Assembly (NCBI GenBank): GCA_014529385.2
Contig: CM043958.1
Location: forward strand, 147,247,885 to 147,311,884
DNA length: 64,000 nt
Direction: 5' to 3'
Origin: Adiantum capillus-veneris
Lineage: Eukaryota; Streptophyta; Polypodiopsida; Polypodiales; Pteridaceae
Below, piece by piece: positions 1 through 11,097 of the stretch; position 1 is the stretch's first letter, and each line of letters starts with the position of its first letter. The position numbers and the translations under genes are program-made. The notes under the pieces are model-generated. The model made no database searches, was not told the DNA's origin, and saw only the letters and a program-made list of their open reading frames with translations.

Positions 1-627
1 TTTTATATACTCAATTTCAAACCATGCCAAGTAAAAATTACACCATAATGGAGAACAGTTATATCCCATTGGTATAACTTTTTCTTGATGATAAATATGT
101 TTGCCTAATTTTGTAACACAATTGTCAAGCACAAATTCATTAATATTGTGTAAATATTCAAACATCCAAATCACCTCACTTTTCTTTTTGGTAAGCACAA
201 TCTGCTTGCGGTATTTCTTAAAACCATGATATTTCATAGTTTTTATGAGTTTAACAATGTTGGCAAGTACCTCAAGTAAGCCATGTCTGCCTTTATGAGG
301 GATACCTTCATAACAGGATGTTATGTCAAATGAATGAATGTTTGTGATTTGTTTTGGTAGATTAATCAAAAAATCATATTGATTGTTGATCATCCAATAC
401 CTATTGGTTTTTGTCCCAAAAAAAGTGTGTAGCTTCTTAGGTATTATTTCGATGTACTCTGTAAATCCTTGTAGTAATCCTTTGAGTAATTTAGTGATTA
501 TAGTTGTAGCAGGAGTAAATACACAATTATGTGCATTAGTGATCCATCTAAAGTCCATTTTGTAAAATTTAAAATTTTCCATAAGATACGGGAGAGTTTT
601 TTCCAATGGTGTTTCTAACCCAATTTC
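1..627 (-). pseudogene. Reverse transcriptase fragment, probably Penelope-like
   Basis: The minus strand is open from about 627 to the window edge (about 208 codons), so the gene continues outside. It reads as an RT finger and palm. A KFYKMDFRWITNAHN stretch comes first. Next is a motif-A-like SFDITSCYEGIPH with the first catalytic Asp. Last is a motif-B-like VIPMGYNCSPLWCNFYLAWFE. The motif-C (xxDD) region would lie beyond the edge. The IP-MG-NC-P-L-NFYL-FE pattern and the F-D-CYE-IPH motif resemble RTs of Penelope-like elements and their relatives rather than the LTR or LINE RTs elsewhere in the window. Upstream sequence is interrupted by stops, so it is called a broken copy. The family assignment is inference; that it is an RT is fairly secure. 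Confidence 0.6.
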
Positions 628-639
628 TTAAGACCCTAT

Positions 640-1016
640 GGCTTTTGACAAATTTCTTCTTCATTTGAGGGAAGAAGACGAAACTCAAGGGTTTCTAATC
701 TTCTTTGTGCTGCTAGTTGAATGAGTTTTTTTACCTATGAACACTGGAGTTTGTGCTGATTTATTTAATCCACATATAAATAAATATTGTAAAATATATT
801 TAATTTCATTCATCAAGTCTGTGTTTTTATACCATGGAGTTTGGTTTTGTCTGTGAAAAGGAAAATTTTGGGAAAAGGTCTCATTAACTGAACTTTGGAT
901 GTAATTGTAATGTGCTTTAGTATCCTTACATCCTAAAAGGTTATTTGGGAGTATCTCTGTAGTCCTCAGGTCCTCTGAACTGCCTTGGTTTTTTACTTGT
1001 TGACACCATGCTGCTT

Positions 1017-1070
<54 letters not shown>

Positions 1071-1660
1071 CTTCTTCAATTGTTCCTTACCTTTTGGCGG
1101 TTTGAGTAAGGTTTCAATTGTGTTAGATACAAGTGTGTTGTGCAGCTTTTGGAGAAGTGAAGTCCCTAGTGTATACAGGACTAGTCCTTTGGCTGCTTCT
1201 AGCATGTGCTCATGAAACTGATAATTAATGATTATAGCATGCCTTAATTCTGTTGGGAATGAGGCTACCCAAGCTATAAAGGCATATACTTGTGCTGGCC
1301 TTGATGAAAATTGAAAGAACCTTGGTAAATTTTGGAAAATGTACCACACAAATTGATCAAGCCAAATGATTGAAGAGGTACAATTGGAATTTGGATCAAC
1401 CCTTTTGCATTGGCACTTGAGGAAGGGTCTACAAGAATTCCAACAGTTTCTTAGAAACCGTTTTTTATCCTTTGCTCTATCCATAAGAGAGATTCCTTTG
1501 GTGCGAGCAATAATTGAAGAACTTGGACATTTTTTACCATCCACGTCAGATAATTTGATTTTCTTAAGCTCAAAGAGAACATTTTGTGATAAGAGATGTT
1601 TGAAATGTAAGGAAAGGGTTTTACATTACAATGTCTGTGGGAATGTTGTAAAGAAAACCT
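640..1660 (-). pseudogene. Probable upstream part of the Penelope-like relic
   Basis: On the minus strand an open stretch (about 1600 down to 993) encodes a plausible, compositionally normal protein that includes AAKGLVLYTLGTSLLQKLHN. It then runs into a (CA)n microsatellite translated as a Thr-His tract, which is clearly not protein. A second short open stretch (about 950-760) and frame changes lead towards the RT fragment at 627. I infer that these are pieces of one decayed protein because strand, order and spacing agree. I recognise no endonuclease (GIY-YIG) signature. An unrelated gene piece cannot be excluded. Confidence 0.3.
1017..1068. repeat. (TG)n microsatellite
   Basis: About 26 uninterrupted TG units, lying inside the Penelope-like relic and disrupting its reading frame. 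Confidence 0.95.
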
Positions 1661-1831
1661 AGCAAAAAACTTGTAAATGGTGCACGATGGTTCAATATTT
1701 CATAATCTCAGAGCTTGTGCTCAACTCAAATAGCATCCAATTCAACTTGCCTAGGGGTGGTAGTAGTGGGATTACTTCCAAAAAAAGTTTAGAAACGGCT
1801 CTTTTTGAAGATATACTGTTTTTTGAAGGTC

Positions 1832-4151
1832 TAGAATACGCTTTGTTTGCGGATGATATAACCTGTAACCTTTGCTTTCAGCACTATAACCAACAAAAAT
1901 ACATTTGACAGCATTATCATCCAATTTTCTGCACTGTGTTTGTGGCACCAAAGCATATGCCAAACAACCAAAAACACGCATGTGCTCAATAGAAGGCTTT
2001 CTATCATGCCATGCTTCATATGGAGTAATAGACTACAAAGATTTTGTAGGAGACCTGTTAAGTACATAAGTGGCACACATGCTGGCCTCAAGCCAAAAAG
2101 AATGCGGCAAAGCTTGACTTTTGACCATACATCGTGCCATTTTCGTCAGTGACCTGTTTTTCCTCTCAGCAACACCATTTTGCTGAGGTGTAAAAGGCAC
2201 TGTACATTGGTGTTTTATCCCATTACTAGCCAGAAATGCATTAAATTCATGAGACATATACTCCCCCCCTCGATCGGAACGGAGGGTGCCTATAGTACAT
2301 TTTGAGACATTTTCAGCCATAGCCAGAAATTGTTTGAAGCACATAAAACTTCGGACTTCGCTTTAAGCGAAAATACCCATGCATGCCTGGAGTATCATCA
2401 ATGAAATTCATCAAGTAAAGGTTATTGCCCAAGGACGGAGTTTGTATGGGCCCACAAACATCACTATGCACAAGCTGCAACCTTCATGTGGCCCGAACTG
2501 AACCATCCTTTGGAAACTTAGAACGCTGCATCTTACCCAAAATACAGCCTTCACAAAGATGTTTGACAGGTGCTTCAAGAGGAGGCAAAGAAGCAACCAT
2601 ATCAGATTTCTGCAAACACAACAAACTGGCAAAATTCAGATGACCAAAATGTGCATGCCATACTTGTCATACAAAGTGAGTATTTGCAAAATTTTGTCCA
2701 CACTTGTCATACAAAGGGAGTTTATACAGCCCATGGCACAAAAGGCCAGATGCAACAATTTCATCACCAAAACTGAGATCATGAACAATACATCTGTCAT
2801 CCACAAATTTGACTACAAGTCCAAGTCTAGCAAGTGCGGATACAGACAAGAGATTCTTCTTGATCCCAGGTACATAAAGTTCATCAACAAGTGTGAAGGA
2901 ACTGCCATTTGCAACAATAAGAATAATCTTTCCAACTACCTGAACCGGATAAGAGGCATTGTTGGCACAAGTGGCTGAATTCCCATGAGGGACAAACTCG
3001 AGAGAGGTAAACAATTGACGATGTGAGGTAATGTGCTTTGTAGAACCACTGTCGAAATACCACACATGTGAATCTGCAGCAAACAACTAACAAGCATGAA
3101 TCATGGATAGCAGGATCTCTACGCTAAAAGCCCATTCTGCATGAACATCAGCAACATAGTCTCCTTTCACAGAAGACTTAACAATGGCTGCATTTGTAGT
3201 GGAACTAGCATTTGCAGCGGAACCACCCTCTTTCTTCTTAGCCTCTTTGGCCTTCAACTTAGGACACTGCTTGATCAAGTGATCATTTGCTTTACAATAA
3301 TGGCAACACATCTTCTTTTTGCCCTTATCACCAAAATTTCCAAACAAATTGTTGCCAGCAAAAGCATTAGGAACAAAAGTTTTTCCACTCACAGCAGAAC
3401 CATAAGAAGTGGCCGCATTGCTGTTACCACCCTTTCTTTGAGAAGCAATAAAAACCTGTTCAACTGCACGTTGCCTAGTTCTATTTTTTCTGGAAAGTGA
3501 CTCTTGCAACAGCAATGTGCATCATGCATCAAACTTGACAACTTCAAGATTTCCTTGGGTCATCAGTCTCCAAGTACTAGCAAAAGTCTGGTAGGAATGT
3601 GGTAAGGCATCAAGAACCGTCTACACAAGGGAATTGTCCGAAATGACGTCACCTGCAGAAATAAGTTGCTCAATGTTATCCTTGACACCAGCAAGGAAAG
3701 TGTCCATATCATCTTCCTCATGCATAATCTTCGACTCCAGCTCTTTACGCAGCAAAGCAATTTTAGCCTCATTGCGACTTGCATAAAGACCTGCTAGAAT
3801 ATTCCAAGCTTGTTTTGCAATTTTTGTTGAACGAATGTGAGGAACAATGGTACGCTTCACAGACAACGCAATCAATGCATGAGCGTGTGCATCCTTTACA
3901 TCCCAACGAGCTTGTTCTGTGGTAGGCAAAACAACTCTAACAGCAGCAATCCTTGCAGCAAGACCTGCAGCATCATCAACATTGCCTACATCCTCAGAAC
4001 CAGGACATACATCAATGCCGTGCACAATGTTCCAGACTCCCTTTGACACAAGAACATGTTGCATGATATAAGACCACATAGGTTAGTTGTCCCCATCCAA
4101 CCTATCCTCGGCAGCAAACATCTTGAACACATCTGTGTTGTTGTCAACCAT
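1832..4151 (-). pseudogene. Copia A gag-protease-integrase pseudogene
   Basis: Translation starts at the ATG at 4151, homologous to the MADNNN start of copies B and C. Recognisable parts in order are gag (about 4150-3520), the CCHC knuckle CHYCKANDHLIKQC (about 3310-3270), the retropepsin motif YFDSGSTKHITS (about 3060), and the integrase core with RSDRGGEY and the Glu of NGVAERKN (about 2290-2160). Premature stops include TAC to TAA near 4083, CAG to TAG at 3621-3623 and a TGA near 3537, plus frameshifts between 2640 and 2345. The zinc-finger part of the integrase is rearranged or deleted. No function is expected. Confidence 0.85.
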
Positions 4152-4514
4152 GGTAAATGTTGCACCTGAGGTGAAAACTGCCCAAAAATAGGAGAAATGG
4201 AGCGGGAACAACATGTGCTATATAGCACAAACCGCAAAAGACTATGAGGCACATGTTATGTAGAAAACGGCACTGACAAAAATTCTACACAAAATGACAA
4301 AATATCCTGTGCAGTATTGTATGTAGTGGAAATGGAGGCCGAAATGAGCCCGAATCAAAAGTTTGTGCAGACCAAGCTCCTAGAGCTTTCCCAAAAATTT
4401 TATCGACCTGCGAACGCTTGCCTAAAGCTCACTGAAATCGGAGAAAGTGAGCAGGCGTGTGTTGGAGCAGCTGGCGACTAAGCCTGGGAGGACACAACCT
4501 GCTGTGATACCAAT

Positions 4515-4740
4515 TGCTGGAATTAGGGTTGCAGAGAAACGCACACAGGTTGGAGAAGATGAAGGAAGCTCAAGGCACACAATAGAGAGTGTGTTACTTA
4601 GTATGCAATGGAAAGATGGATAGCCCTAGAATGATGGGCGTATATACAATGCTCGAGGGAAAAAACCTCCTAAGAGGGAAAAAATGCCCCGATGGTCCTA
4701 GTGTGTTCACACACATCACTATCTCATGTGTATGGTAACA
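4515..4740 (-). repeat. 5' LTR of copia A
   Basis: 226-bp LTR beginning and ending TG/CA (plus-strand reading TGCTGGAATT ... ATGGTAACA). It is closely similar to the LTRs of B and C. The PBS-like GCTGTGATACCA at 4501-4512 sits two bases from it, which fixes this as the 5' LTR of a minus-strand element. Confidence 0.9.
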
Positions 4741-4833
4741 ATGGTGCATTTAATGAGCATGAGCAAGTACTATTGGGAAAGTATATCCACCCACTGGGTT
4801 GCTGCTAAAAATACCCCCTTAGCCATTTAGGAT
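4741..4833. repeat. Short duplicated flank, copy 1
   Basis: This 93-bp stretch between copia A and copia B resembles 10285-10377, beyond the far end of B. Shared landmarks are the phrases GGTGCATT, TATCCACCCA, GCTAAAAATACCCC and CCATTTAGGA. It is therefore part of an older repeat into which the copia elements inserted. No coding sense is visible. Confidence 0.7.
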
Positions 4834-5058
4834 TGTTGCAATTAGGGTTGCACAGAAACACACATCTTGGAGAAGACGAAGGAAGCTCAAGGCGTACAAT
4901 AGAGAGTGTGTTACTTAGTGTGCAATGGAAAGATAGATAGCCCTAGAGTGATGGGCGTATATACAATGCACGGGGGAAAAAACCTCCTAAAGAGGGAAAA
5001 AATGCCCCGACGGTCCTAGTGTGTTCACACACATCACTACCACATGTATATGGTAACA
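4834..5058 (-). repeat. 3' LTR of copia B
   Basis: 225-bp LTR from TGTTGCAATT to TATGGTAACA on the plus strand, flanked on the left by the target duplication AGGAT and on the right by the purine tract. Confidence 0.93.
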
Positions 5059-5070
5059 AATCCCCCCTGG
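5059..5070 (-). other. Polypurine tract of copia B
   Basis: Read on the minus strand, CCAGGGGGGATT lies immediately before the 3' LTR. This is the expected position for plus-strand DNA priming. The same tract occurs at 56757-56768 in copia C. Confidence 0.85.
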
Positions 5071-5133
5071 AGTGATGCGGTGAACGAGAGCTGGCACATG
5101 AGTAAAGGGAAGTGCCATGCCCTGAGGACAGGA

Positions 5134-6911
5134 TCAGTCCACAAAGGGGAGTAAGCCCAAATCTTTGCGGAAAGCTTCAAGCTTCTCATGAGACAATGCC
5201 TTTGTGAAAAGATCTGCAAGGTTGTCCTGTGTTGGCACATAAGCCAAGCTGATCTCTCCTGCTGAGAGCCTCTCCCTGACATAGTGGTAATGCACCTCAA
5301 TGTGCTTTGTGCGAGCATGAAAAATTGGGTTCCTCGCAACTGCCAATGCGCTCTAACTGTCAGTGTAGATAGTGCTGGCAGTGTCCTGTCCAACACCCAA
5401 ATCAGCCATAAGGTGTCTGAGCCATACACACTCAAGCGTAGCTGTGAAGACTGGCCTGTACTCAGCATCACAACTCGAAGTGGCCACAGTAGGTTGCTTC
5501 TTGCTCAACCATGATATACATGAACTGCCAAGCATGAAACAAAAACCACTTGTGGACACTCGCGTGTCAAAACAACCAGCCCAATCTGAGTCCGAAAAAG
5601 CATGTAAGTCTGGCGGCAATGATCCCCCCTTGGGATAAAACAAGCCAAGATGTAAAGTGCCACTAAGGTAGAGGAAAATACTCTTGACAGCCTGCCAATG
5701 CTTAGACCCTGGGCTATGCATAAATCTGCTGACCTGTGAGACTGCAAACTGAATATCCGGCCTCGTGTTGCATACATAAATGAGGCAGCCAACAGCAGTT
5801 TGGTAAAGAGTGACATCAGCAGGATCATCAGCATCATGTAGACTCAACTTCAAACTTGTTTCCATGGGAGTGGCAATAGGTTTGCAATCCTCAAGTCCAA
5901 ACTTACATAGCAATGTCTCTATGTAACTTTTCTGACACAAGGCAATACCGCCATCACACTGCTTAAACTGTATACCCAAATAATGATGCAACAGCCCCAT
6001 ACTTTCATCTTGAAAGTAGCATTCAAATCAGCCTTAAATTCAGCAATATGTCTCTCATTTCGTCCAGTGATCAGCAAATCATCAACATAAAGAACCACAA
6101 TGAGAAGTACATCACCCTCACGCTTTACATACAATGTGCTTTCTGTTGGACTGTTACGAAAGCCTTGTTTGACCAAATAAATGTCAGCTTTCTCATACCA
6201 AGCACGAGGGGATTGCTTCAACCCATACAAAGCCTTCTTACATCTGCACACTTTGTCCTCTTGTCCTTTTATGACAAAGCCACGAGGCTGCGTTACATAA
6301 ACTTCCTCAAATATGTCACCATTCAAGAAAGCAGTAACAATGTGTGATTGATGTACATCCCAACCAAAATGAGCTGCCAATGCACATAGAAAACGCACAG
6401 TAGTCATACGACAAGTGCGAGAAAAAGTCTCTTCATAATCTATGCCTTTTTGTTGTGCATAACCCTTTGCAACAAGTCGAGCCTTATGGCGATCAATCTC
6501 ACCATCTGGCTTCCATTTCAACTTGTAAACCCACTTCGTACCAATGGCCTTTTTTCCAGGAGGCAAATCACATAAAGTCCATGTGTCATTTTTTATAAGT
6601 GCATCATATTCTGATTGCATGGCAGCCATCCAATTTTCTGAATTTTGTGATGCATCAAAAGTCAGAGGCTCCTCAACATCATGTAAGCTAGACACAGCCA
6701 AAGCATAACAATCTGATGCATAAGATGCATGGCGAGATCCTGAACGAGTACGACTAGACAAAGGTGCATCCAATTTACTGTCATGCAAAGTGTGCACCAG
6801 CCATTTTTGCATACGTCTAGCCTGCTCATTTTTAGCCCTTTCCTCATCAAGTACATCATGTACATCTGCATCAGTAATAGGCTGATCTAGAACATTTTCA
6901 GAAACCCCCAT
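5134..6911 (-). pseudogene. Copia B reverse transcriptase-RNase H
   Basis: This segment is separated from the upstream polyprotein by a TAG at 6915-6917, where copia C has CAG. RT motifs are present: KWVYKLKWKPDGEIDRHKAR, then motif A, then YVDDLLITG. Motif A reads HQSHIVTAFLNG whereas copia C has HQSDIVTAFLNG, so the first catalytic Asp is lost. A frameshift near 6000 (MKVWG against MKDLG) moves the reading frame. RNase H follows, with SDSDWAGC, SKKQ and a terminal DLFTKAL block. A second CAG to TAG stop lies at 5353-5355. The translation ends in LGLLPFVD, as in copy C. Confidence 0.9.
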
Positions 6912-6914
6912 AGG

Positions 6915-9397
6915 CTATACATTCGCATTTCCGCCACTGAAAAGAGGCAACAAAGTGTCATAAATGTCCTGTGAGCTTACATTACTGTCTCTAGTACATG
7001 ACAGCAAGGGCTGAACAGAATCTTCCACAAACACTACATCCCGAGAAACCAGAATACGTTTTGTTTGCGGATGATACAACCTGTAACCTTTTCTTTCAGC
7101 ACTATAACCAACAAAAATACATTTGATAGCCTTATCATCCAATTTTCTGCGCTGCACTTGTGGCACCAAAGCATATGCCAAACAGCCAAAAACACGCATG
7201 TGCTCAATAGAAGGCTTTCTATCATGCCATGCTTCATATGCAGTAATAGACTGCAAAGCTTTCGTAGGACACCTGTTAAGTACATAAGTGGCACACATGA
7301 TGGCCTCAAGCCAAAAAGGATGCGGTAAAGCTTGACTTTTGACCATACATCGTGCCATTTCCGTCAGTGACCTGTTTTTCCTCTCAGCAGCACCATTTTG
7401 CTGAGGCGCATAAGGCACTGTACATTGGTGTTTTATCCCACGACTAGCCAGAAATGCATTAAATTCATGAGACATATACTCCCCCCCTCGATCAGAATGG
7501 AGGGTGCCCATAGTACATTTCGAGACATTTTCAGCCATAGCCAGAAATTGTTTGAAGCACATAAAAACTTCAGACTTCGCTTTAAGCGAAAATACCCATG
7601 CATGCTTGGAGTAATCATCTATGAAAGTCACAAAGTACAGGTAATTGCCCAAGGACGGAGTTTGCATGGGCCCACAAACATGACTATGCACAAGCTGCAA
7701 ACTGCATGTGGCCCGAACTAAACCATCCTTTGGAAACTTAGAACGCTGCATCGTACCCAAAGTATAGCCTTCACAAACATGTTTGACAGGTGCTTCAAGA
7801 GGCGGCAAAGAAGCAACCATATCAGATTTCTGCAAACGCAGCAAACTGGCAAAATTCAGATGACCAAAACGTGCATGCCAAAGTTTTGCATCTGAAATAG
7901 CCCTTGAATCTGCAAGAGCATTTGAAAACTTTTGTCCACACTTGTCATACAAAGTGAGCTTATACAGCCCACGGCACAAAAGGCCAGATGCAACAATTTT
8001 ATCACCAAAACTGAGATCATGAACTGTACATCTGTCATCCACAAATTTGACTACAAGTCCAAGTCTAGCAAGTGCGGATACAGACAAGAGATTCTTCTTG
8101 ATCCGAGGTACATAAAGTGCATCAACAAGTATGAAGGAACTGCCATTAGCAGCAGTGAGCACAATCTTTCCAACTCCCTGAACTGGATAAGAGGCGTTGT
8201 TGGCACAAGTGACTGAATTCCCATGAGGGACAGACTCAAGAGAGGTAAACAATTCACGATGTGAGGTAATGTGCTTTGTAGCACCACTGTCGAAATACCA
8301 CACATGTGAATCTGCAGCAACTGACAAGCATGCATCATGGACAACAGGATTGTAAGTGCACTCTGCGCTAAAAGCCCATTCTGCATCAACATCAACAACA
8401 CAGTCTCCTTTCACAGAAGACTCAACAATGACTGCATTTGTAGTGGAACCATCATTTGCAGTGGACCCGCCCTCTTTCTTCTTAGCCTCTTTGGCCTTCA
8501 ACTTAGGACATGACTTGATCAAGTGATCATTGGCTTTACAATAATGACAACACATCTTCTTTTTGCCCTTATCACCAGAATTTCCAGACGAAGTACTGCC
8601 AGCAGAAGCATTAGGAACAGAATTTTTTCCACTCGCAGCAGAACCATAAGAAGTGGTTGCATTACTGTTACCACCCTTTCTTTGAGAAGCAATAAAAGCC
8701 TGTTCAACTGCACGCTGCCTAGTCCTGTTTTTTCTAGAAAGTGACTCTTGCAACAGCAATGTGCATAATGCATCAAACTTGACAACTTCAAGATTTCCTT
8801 GGGTCATCAGTCTCCAAGTACTAGCAAAAGTCTGCTAGGAATCTGGTAAGGCATCAAGAACAGTCTGCACAAGGGAACTGTCTGAATGACTTCACCTACA
8901 GAAATAAGCTGCTCATTGATATCCTTGACACTAGCAAGGAAAGTGTCCATATCATCTTCCTCATGCATAATCTTCAACTCCAGCTCTTTACGCAGCAAAG
9001 CAATTTTAGCCTCATTGCAGCTTGCATAAAGACCTGCTAAAATATCCCAAGCCTGTTTTGCAGATTTTGCTGAACGGATGTGAGGAACAATGGTGCGCTT
9101 CACAGACAACGCAATCAATACATGAGCTTTTGCATACTTAACATCCCAACGAGCTTGTTCTATCGTAGGCAAAACAACTCTAATAGCTGCAATCCTTGCA
9201 GCAAGACCTGCAGCATCCTCAACATCGCCTACATCCTCAGAACCGGGACGTACATCAATGCCCTGCACAATGTTCCAGACACCCTTTGACACAAGAACAT
9301 GTTGCATCATATAAGCCCACATAGGGTAGTTGTCCCCATCCAACCTATCCTCAGCCGCAAACATCTTGAACACATCTCTGTTGTTGTTGTCAGCCAT
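6915..9397 (-). pseudogene. Copia B gag-protease-integrase polyprotein
   Basis: I take the ATG at 9397 (MADNNN...) as the start because the same start is shared by A and C and lies after a typical leader. Gag continues to about 8890, where a one-base deletion relative to C shifts the frame; an open stretch of 630 codons resumes at 8807. It contains the CCHC knuckle CHYCKANDHLIKSC, the retropepsin site YFDSGATKHITS and the integrase. In the integrase zinc finger the Cys pair CEGC of copy C reads CEGY. The first catalytic Asp is replaced, with SHVCGP where C has SDVCGP. The second Asp (HSDRGGEY) and the Glu (NGAAERKN) remain. The integrase should be inactive. Confidence 0.92.
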
Positions 9398-9745
9398 GGT
9401 AAATGCTGCACTTGATGTGAAAACTGCCCAAAAATAGGAGAAACGGAGCGGGAACAACCTGTGCTATATAGCACAAACCGTAGAAGACTATAAGGCACCT
9501 ATGATGTAGAAAACGGCACTGATAGAAATTCTGCACAAAATGACGAAATAGCCTGTGCAGTAGTGCCTGTAGTGGAAACGGAGGCCGAAATGAGCCCAAA
9601 TCAAAATTCTGAGCAGACCAAGCTCTTCGAGTTCTCCCAAATTTTTTGTCGGCCTGCGAACGCTCGCCAAAGCTCACTGAAATCGGAGAAAGTGAGCAGG
9701 CGTGTGCTGGAGCAGCTGGCGACTAAGCCCGGGAGGACGTGACCT

Positions 9746-9757
9746 GCTCTGATACCA
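9746..9757 (-). other. Primer-binding site of copia B (tRNA-iMet)
   Basis: The minus strand reads TGGTATCAGAGC two bases inside the 5' LTR. This is complementary to the 3' end of plant initiator tRNA-Met, the usual copia primer. Confidence 0.93.
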
Positions 9758-9759
9758 AT

Positions 9760-9975
9760 TGTTGGAATTAGGGTTGCAGAGAAACACACACGAGACGAAG
9801 GAAGCTCAAGGCATACAATAGAAAGTTTGTTACTTAGTGTGCAATGGAAAGATAGATAGCCCTAGAGTGATGGGCGTATATACAATGCACGGGGGAAAAA
9901 CCCTCCTAAAGAGGGAAAAAATCCCGGCGGTCCTAGTGTGTTCACACACATCACTACCACATGTATATGGTAACA
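9760..9975 (-). repeat. 5' LTR of copia B
   Basis: 216-bp LTR, TG/CA bounded, next to the PBS. It is flanked on the right by the AGGAT target duplication at 9976-9980. Confidence 0.93.
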
Positions 9976-10033
9976 AGGATTATCTCTTTCCCCCACTTAT
10001 GGAAAGAGATATGGTAACAAGGATTATCTCTTT
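9969..10033. repeat. Short tandem duplication across the LTR border
   Basis: The 20-base string starting GGTAACAAGG and ending in ATCTCTTT occurs at about 9969 and again at about 10013, giving a 44-bp repeat unit. The first copy contains the last seven bases of the copia B LTR plus its flank. Confidence 0.8.
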
Positions 10034-10284
10034 AACACATGGCTCAAGGGCCACTCGTATGGTGAAAAACCAAAATACTGCATGTGATTACAATAGCCAA
10101 TTGTAGTCTGTGCATTATAAGGTGTAATTAGAGGGCTTGTGTGCTTCTCAAGGCCTACGCAATACACAATCTAGAACTTGCACTATCACTTGCGAATAGA
10201 GTGCATGTGTGTTTCTCAAAGCCAAGTCAATACAATTTGCGTTCTATCTCCATTTGCATATCGTTACTTATAAAAAACCTTGTA

Positions 10285-10377
10285 ATCGGTGCATTAACTG
10301 AGCATGTGCAAGTAGTTCTCTTGGGCAAGTGTATCCACCCATAGGGTGTTGCTAAAAATACCCCTTTAACCATTTAG
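10285..10377. repeat. Short duplicated flank, copy 2
   Basis: Partner of 4741-4833 (same order of landmark phrases, roughly 80-85% alike by eye). The intervening 10034-10284 contains only loosely repetitive, non-coding sequence. Confidence 0.65.
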
Positions 10378-10790
10378 GACTTCCACCAATTAAAAACTAA
10401 TATCTTTAAGAACGGGGATTTATTTATTCAAAGGTTTTGTACACTTTTTGGTGACTTCCACTAAAAATAAAAATGAAAAACCGCTCCATGTGGGAAATGT
10501 TTACAAAAGAAAGCCATACGGCTTGTTTTTTTATTGAAAACTTCAATTGTGTCCTACTTGGAGTCATATTCCATCTCCAATCCCATCCATCACTCATCCG
10601 CTAATGAAGTAGTTGCCTGTGCCATGCTAAAGGACTAGTAGATCTCCGGTGGTATGTCGCCAACACTTGTGCACTTATATTTATTTTTTAGATATGTCAA
10701 TGGTTTTATATATTTTGTGTACATGTGCGTGTGTGCGTGTGTGTGCGCAATATCAAAGGGTGCTATCTGTATGTGGCATATGTCGAATAT

Positions 10791-10867
<77 letters not shown>

Positions 10868-11097
10868 AAGTATGAAAATCTCCTCAAAATTGAACCATAT
10901 CTTAAACCAAGATAGCATAAAACTCAATTGACATTTCATATACACCAATACAACATTCTGCATCTAATGGATAATATAGTCATTTACATCAAAACTTTGA
11001 TCTTTGATCATTACAAAATGATATCTTAATGTTGTATCTCTGTGTGTCCACCGTTTGGGATGAGCCTCCATTACATCTATATGGAGAAGGATCCAAC
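10378..11097. other. Unassigned interval with a microsatellite
   Basis: I see no gene here. Apart from the (TG)n tract at about 10792-10864, which generates spurious Cys-Val and Thr-His readings, the sequence is AT-rich and unrecognised. Confidence 0.6.
10792..10864. repeat. (TG)n microsatellite
   Basis: About 36 TG units, preceded by an impure TG-rich run from about 10720. Confidence 0.95.

Larger units (their letters stand above)
1832..4740 (-). mobile_element. Copia element A, 3'-truncated
   Basis: Minus-strand Ty1/copia relic of the same family as elements B and C. It retains the 5' LTR (4515-4740), a PBS with one mismatch to the tRNA-iMet type (4501-4512), the untranslated leader, gag, protease and most of integrase. 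Homology to B stops abruptly at about 1832, just after the integrase segment YHPQTKRIL. RT, RNase H and the 3' LTR are missing, and the sequence continues into the Penelope-like relic. Because one end is lost, no target duplication can be scored. Confidence 0.9.
4834..9975 (-). mobile_element. Copia element B, complete LTR retrotransposon
   Basis: A full-length 5.1-kb Ty1/copia element. It has a 5' LTR at 9760-9975, a 3' LTR at 4834-5058, a PBS at 9746-9757, a purine tract at 5059-5070 and the perfect 5-bp target duplication AGGAT at 4829-4833 and 9976-9980. Gene order is gag, protease, integrase, RT, RNase H, which defines copia. The two LTRs differ by several substitutions, a 7-bp gap and small indels, so the insertion is not very recent. 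The coding region carries stops, frameshifts and lost catalytic residues, so it is non-autonomous. Confidence 0.97.

Noticed and set aside
993-1080. Thr-His repeat tail of the minus-strand frame at 993-1544
   Set aside because: It is a translation of the (CA)n microsatellite, not a protein tail.
10649-10963. Cys-Val and Thr-His rich frames around 10.7-10.96 kb
   Set aside because: Pure translation of a TG dinucleotide tract.
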